DNA of 27,018 nucleotides from Saprospirales bacterium (GTDB taxonomy: Bacteria; Bacteroidota; Bacteroidia; Chitinophagales; Saprospiraceae): the NCBI GenBank assembly GCA_024642645.1, contig JAHEAS010000001.1, forward strand, positions 1 through 27,018. Direction: 5' to 3'. Shown here piece by piece: positions 23,811-27,018 of this stretch. The notes beneath the pieces were generated by a model. The model had not been told where the DNA came from. It did not search any database and worked only from the letters and a program-made list of their open reading frames with translations. Within the stretch, counting starts at the first letter, position 1, and each line of letters begins with the position of its first letter. Position numbers and translations under genes: made by a program.

Positions 23811-24569
23811 ACCTTTTAAGAAGCTCCAATGACTGGATATAGGTATTTGCTGCAAAAAGTAGTGATTTATTCCAGCTCATCCTACACTGGTTTAAAATAT
23901 GGCAAAATATTTGTACTTGATAATTAAATTTATTTGGTACTCGCAATAAGGGTTGCCAAATAGAAAGCGCCGACAATTCGAAACCTGTCGGCAACCATGA
24001 ACAAAGTTTTATCCATGAACATAACCACCTCCCACAGGTGGCTCATTTTCCCGTTTGTATTTGGGAGAATTGGCCACAATGAATTTCAGCCACTGCTACA
24101 CAGGTTGAAACTTACTTTCCCAATCACCGTAATTAAGACCATATTTCAACTACAACAAGGAGGCTTGATTGATGGCTATAGACTTTGCTTTTCGCAATTA
24201 CTCAATGCAGTGCGGGAGGTTAGGTGGTATTATGCCATTGCAAAGTGATTTGCTTGTTTGCCGGTATCTAGAAGGATTTCAAGCACATTTACACTTTTGT
24301 AAAAAATGAATTTAAAAGTGTTGAAAGTGTAATTAATTGCTGTACATGCCTTTTTAAAACAAGCAATCCTTAAAGTCAAAATAAGTCAGTCAAATAATAC
24401 AATTTTTAATTAATTCGATTTGTAATTTATTAAAAATTAGCATCTTATGACAACTAAACCGTTTCCTTGCAAAATCCTACCGTTTAGTAGATGGTTCGAC
24501 ACACAGGGAAATATGTGCAATAAAGTCCGTTACCTTTAACCATCATTTTTCACTAATAAACAGCTGGCT
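23811..24569. other. 759-bp stretch without a convincing gene
   Basis: An AT-rich spacer between the EEP gene and the TPR gene. It holds several small inverted repeats: GGTTGCC 23951-23957 with GGCAACC 23990-23996, competing with GCCGACA 23969-23975 and TGTCGGC 23986-23992; CCACCT-N5-AGGTGG at 24025-24041; and TTACACTTT 24289-24297 with AAAGTGTAA 24324-24332. None is followed by a good T-run on the plus strand. Short open frames here (for example 23997-24248) resemble nothing known to me. A promoter for the TPR gene lies at its right end. Confidence 0.55.
24531..24538 (+). promoter_or_regulatory. candidate -7 element of the TPR gene
   Basis: TACCTTTA has one mismatch to TAnnTTTG. The start codon lies about 25 nt after the expected transcription start. 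No clear -33 element is visible. Confidence 0.35.
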
Positions 24570-25979
24570 ATGGGGCATTCCAATTTTACAGACCGTCAAG
24601 CCATTTTCAACCTGATTTCAACTTACGAGGATATGCTTGAAAAGAATCAGGTGAATTTTGCAAACCACTTACCCTATCATGCTTTGGTTAATTACTACGA
24701 GCGTGAGTGCTTGCTCGACCGAGCACTGGAGGTAGTAGAGCATGCCATCCGGCAAGTTGGCTACGATGTAGACTTCTTCCTTCGCAAGGCAGAGCTTCTT
24801 TTGGAGAAAAAGGAGCCTACTCAAGCGCTGTCCCTACTCGACCAAGTAGATGCAAAGACGCCCAACCTGCTTAATACTGCCATCTTACGGGCAGAAAGCT
24901 TGGCGATGATGGGTATGCACGACCAAGGCATTGCCCTTCTTGACGGCCTGAAATACTGTGCCGACGGCGAAGACCTGAGCAAAATATTTGTTTGCGAAGC
25001 AATGATTTATGACAGCCTGAAAGAATACGAACGCATGTTTTATGTGCTAAAGGCTGCACTACATGAAGACCCTTCCAACACAGAGGCGCTCTCGAGGATG
25101 TGGTACGTAGTGGAGTATGCCCGAAAGCACGAAGAAAGTGTTGAACTTCACGAAAAAATCGTGGATGAAGACCCCTACAATGCTTTAGCTTGGTACAATA
25201 TCGGTGCCTCTCAGGCTTACCTCTGCAACTATGAAGCGTCCATCGAAGCATACGAATACGCCTATTTGTCCAAAGATGACTTTGAGTTCGCTTACCGTGA
25301 GTGCGCGGATGTCTGCCTCCTAACCCGTAATTTCCAAAAAGCACTCGGCTGCTACCAGGATTTGTTGGAACGCTTCGAGCCGGATGCCGACCTGTTCTTG
25401 AACATCGGGAAATGCTACGAGGAACTAGGCAACTACCTCGTTGCACGGGATTTTTTCCAGCGTTCTGTCGAGTTTGACCCCTATTGTGCCGAGGTACAAT
25501 TCCATATTGGCCGCTGTTTTGCCAAACAAAAACAATGGCTTAAGGCCGTTGCGGCATTCCAAAAAGCCATTAAACTAGAGGAAAAAAACGAGGACTACCT
25601 TGCTGCAATAGCCGTTGCTTATGCCAATACCGGCAATTTGAAAAAAGCACTCCGCTACTTCCGAGAAGCTGCTGATTGCGCCCCAGAATTGCCCGAGCAT
25701 TGGGTGAACCTTGCTCATTTTTTGATGAAAAACCGCCAATTCGATGAGGCAATCGATGCACTTGACGAGGCTGATGATAACGCTTGGGGTCCAGAGTTAC
25801 TTTACTGCCGCAGTGCCTGCTTGTTTGAAATGGGTAACAAGTCGGAAGCGTTGTTTGTGTTAGAAGAGGCGCTTTACGAAGATTTCGATTCACACACGGC
25901 CTTGTTCCGATTGATGCCAGTATTGGAAAAAGACAAAGAAGTGAAAGCAGTGATCGCCATATTTCAGCCAGAAGAATAG
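24570..25979 (+). CDS. cytoplasmic tetratricopeptide repeat protein
   Basis: The 469-residue protein has no signal peptide and consists almost entirely of TPR units from about residue 40 to the end. Clear units include AWYNIGASQAYLCNYEASIEAYEYA (about 210-235), LFLNIGKCYEELGNYLVARDFFQRSVEFDP (about 272-300), VQFHIGRCFAKQKQWLKAVAAFQKAIKLE and AIAVAYANTGNLKKALRYFREAADCAPE. Such proteins are protein-protein scaffolds; no enzymatic domain is present. The overall acidity (many Asp/Glu) is consistent with a soluble protein. It is a single gene, with a strong terminator about 90 nt after the stop. The interaction partner is not visible from context. Confidence 0.88.
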   Translation: MGHSNFTDRQAIFNLISTYEDMLEKNQVNFANHLPYHALVNYYERECLLDRALEVVEHAIRQVGYDVDFFLRKAELLLEKKEPTQALSLLDQVDAKTPNLLNTAILRAESLAMMGMHDQGIALLDGLKYCADGEDLSKIFVCEAMIYDSLKEYERMFYVLKAALHEDPSNTEALSRMWYVVEYARKHEESVELHEKIVDEDPYNALAWYNIGASQAYLCNYEASIEAYEYAYLSKDDFEFAYRECADVCLLTRNFQKALGCYQDLLERFEPDADLFLNIGKCYEELGNYLVARDFFQRSVEFDPYCAEVQFHIGRCFAKQKQWLKAVAAFQKAIKLEEKNEDYLAAIAVAYANTGNLKKALRYFREAADCAPELPEHWVNLAHFLMKNRQFDEAIDALDEADDNAWGPELLYCRSACLFEMGNKSEALFVLEEALYEDFDSHTALFRLMPVLEKDKEVKAVIAIFQPEE

Positions 25980-26071
25980 CTCACCCTGCTCAACTTTGGC
26001 TACTTAACTTACTGTTCCCATATATTTTACTTCCGATTCATAAATGACGGAAGTTACTCACCCTGGTGGAG

Positions 26072-26110
26072 GAACGATGCCCTAATTTGAAAGGCATCGT
26101 TCTTTTTTTT
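26072..26110 (+). terminator. Rho-independent terminator after the TPR gene
   Basis: GAACGATGCC at 26072-26081 and GGCATCGTTC at 26093-26102 form a perfect 10-bp stem with an 11-nt loop, followed directly by eight Ts (26103-26110). Confidence 0.93.
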
Positions 26111-26249
26111 CCCAAACCAAGTGTTTTTTGCCCCAAATGGCTCCGAATCCGGCCCAAATTCCATGCATACCCGTCTTTGGAATATTTTTTGAATAAAAGT
26201 GGCTGCTGTAGGTCCCACCCCCGTTTTGGCCATTATTCAAAAAACAACG

Positions 26250-27018
26250 ATGAAAAAACATGTCCTGCCAATCTTGGTTTCAATCCTCGCACTGTTCGCT
26301 GCCTGCAACAAAACGCCTGATAAGGTAATCAGCATCAATCCAAATGAACTGACCACCGCCGACCAGGTCAAAATTGGCGAAGCGTTCCAGCTTGCGCTAG
26401 AGGCGAACACGGACAAATTCCCGCTATTGGATGAAGCAAGCTACCCGGAGGCTAATGCTTATATCTCCAAGCTGTTTTACAGCATGATTAATACGGCACA
26501 GGTGCAGCATCGAAAAGATTATAACTGGTCAGTTCATATCATCCGAGACGATGAGATGAGAACGGCGTTTTTCCTTCCCGGCGGGCATCTCTACATTTAT
26601 ACCGGTTTGTTGAAATACCTAGACACGGAGAGTGAGCTGCTTGGAATAATTGGTCATGAGTTATATTACGTTGACTCCGAATTACTCACAGAAAGGGTCC
26701 GACAGGCATTTGGCGGTGTCTTATTGGGCGACATTTTACTCGAAAACCCAGTACCAGATCTGCTCGATTTCGTGAATGATATGCCGATGTTGGACTTTGA
26801 CGAAGAGGACGTTACGGCTGCCGATGCTTTTTCGGTCCAGCTGATTTGCCCCTTCTTGTACGAGCCTTCAGCCATTAAAAAGATATTGGTAAAAGCAGAA
26901 ATGGAGGAGTTGAAGCCGCTTTGGCTGAAGACCCGACCCGCCAGATATGAAACCCGGATATTACTATTGAACGAAGCGTCAGCGGCTTGCGGCCTGCCAG
27001 GTGTTTCTAATGAAGAAA
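26250..27018 (+). CDS. M48-like lipoprotein with a degenerate zinc site (partial, runs off the right edge)
   Basis: An ATG at 26250 opens a frame of at least 256 residues to the window end. It starts with a lipoprotein signal (basic KKH, hydrophobic stretch, lipobox ending in C19). The core matches M48 peptidases: TAFFLPGGHLYIYTGLLKYL followed by ESELLGIIGHEL. The usual HExxH zinc helix reads HELYY at 136-140, with the second histidine replaced by tyrosine, and the downstream glutamate ligand (E in the E-x-x-A-D pattern) reads VTAAD at 188-192, with the glutamate replaced by valine. H136 and E137 remain. This suggests a non-catalytic relative, perhaps a chaperone or scaffold, unless the sequence has an error. 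It follows a terminator, so it has its own transcript. Confidence 0.82.
   Translation, partial: MKKHVLPILVSILALFAACNKTPDKVISINPNELTTADQVKIGEAFQLALEANTDKFPLLDEASYPEANAYISKLFYSMINTAQVQHRKDYNWSVHIIRDDEMRTAFFLPGGHLYIYTGLLKYLDTESELLGIIGHELYYVDSELLTERVRQAFGGVLLGDILLENPVPDLLDFVNDMPMLDFDEEDVTAADAFSVQLICPFLYEPSAIKKILVKAEMEELKPLWLKTRPARYETRILLLNEASAACGLPGVSNEE

Noticed and set aside
23967..23992. tRNA-like fragment (TTCGAAA in a hairpin)
   Set aside because: The stem is 7 bp with a 10-nt loop, and no acceptor, D or anticodon arm is found on either strand, so it is not a tRNA.
23997..24248. 83-residue plus-strand frame in the gene-free spacer
   Set aside because: No recognisable motif, no promoter and AT-rich random-looking composition; it may be a decayed remnant but cannot be supported as a gene.
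26066..26320. 84-residue plus-strand frame overlapping the M48-like gene
   Set aside because: It starts inside a terminator hairpin and overlaps a well-supported lipoprotein in another frame.

Overview
The window looks like a chromosomal segment of a gliding or Type IX secretion (T9SS) member of the Bacteroidota, most likely from the Saprospiria lineage (lineage is inference). The evidence is a complete porP/sprF-gldK-gldL-gldM-gldN cluster, promoter elements of the Bacteroidota type (TAnnTTTG at -7, TTG or TTTG at -33), no Shine-Dalgarno sequences, and typical lineage genes (SPATA20-like thioredoxin protein, paired rhomboids plus an EEP-family protein, TPR proteins, sigma factor with a TonB-like anti-sigma protein). 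No rRNA, tRNA, CRISPR array, insertion sequence or phage gene was seen.

Layout: 1-351 is gene-poor, with a possible leftward gene start at the edge. 352-2777 (+) is a stand-alone second copy of gldM and gldN. 2847-5433 (-) is a BlaI-type repressor and a BlaR1/MecR1-type M56 metallopeptidase, read from a promoter embedded in three matching dyads. 5684-6730 (+) is msrA-msrB (methionine sulfoxide repair). 6871-7074 (+) is a dodecin and 7235-7828 (+) a PaaY/CaiE-type hexapeptide protein. 7882-13823 (-) is the T9SS cluster. 13908-18404 (-) holds a SPATA20-like protein and a large exported repeat protein. 18668-20751 (-) is an ECF-type sigma factor followed by a membrane-bound, TonB-like protein, separated by a palindromic repeat. 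20998-23810 (+) is rhomboid-rhomboid-EEP phosphodiesterase. 23811-24569 has no convincing gene. 24570-25979 (+) is a cytoplasmic TPR protein. 26250-end (+) is a lipoprotein related to M48 peptidases whose zinc site is degenerate.

How they fit together: GldL and GldM form the proton-driven T9SS motor in the inner membrane, GldK and GldN form the periplasmic ring under the outer membrane, and PorP/SprF is an outer-membrane partner. The second GldM/GldN pair shares an identical first 20 residues with the main GldM, with nine synonymous codon differences, so it may plug into the same GldL. Each intercistronic gap in gldK-L-M-N carries a hairpin, two of them terminator-like, suggesting tuned subunit ratios. 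The BlaI/M56 pair sits beside msrAB rather than a beta-lactamase, suggesting a cell-envelope stress circuit. Several unrelated transcription units end in strong convergent or unidirectional terminators.
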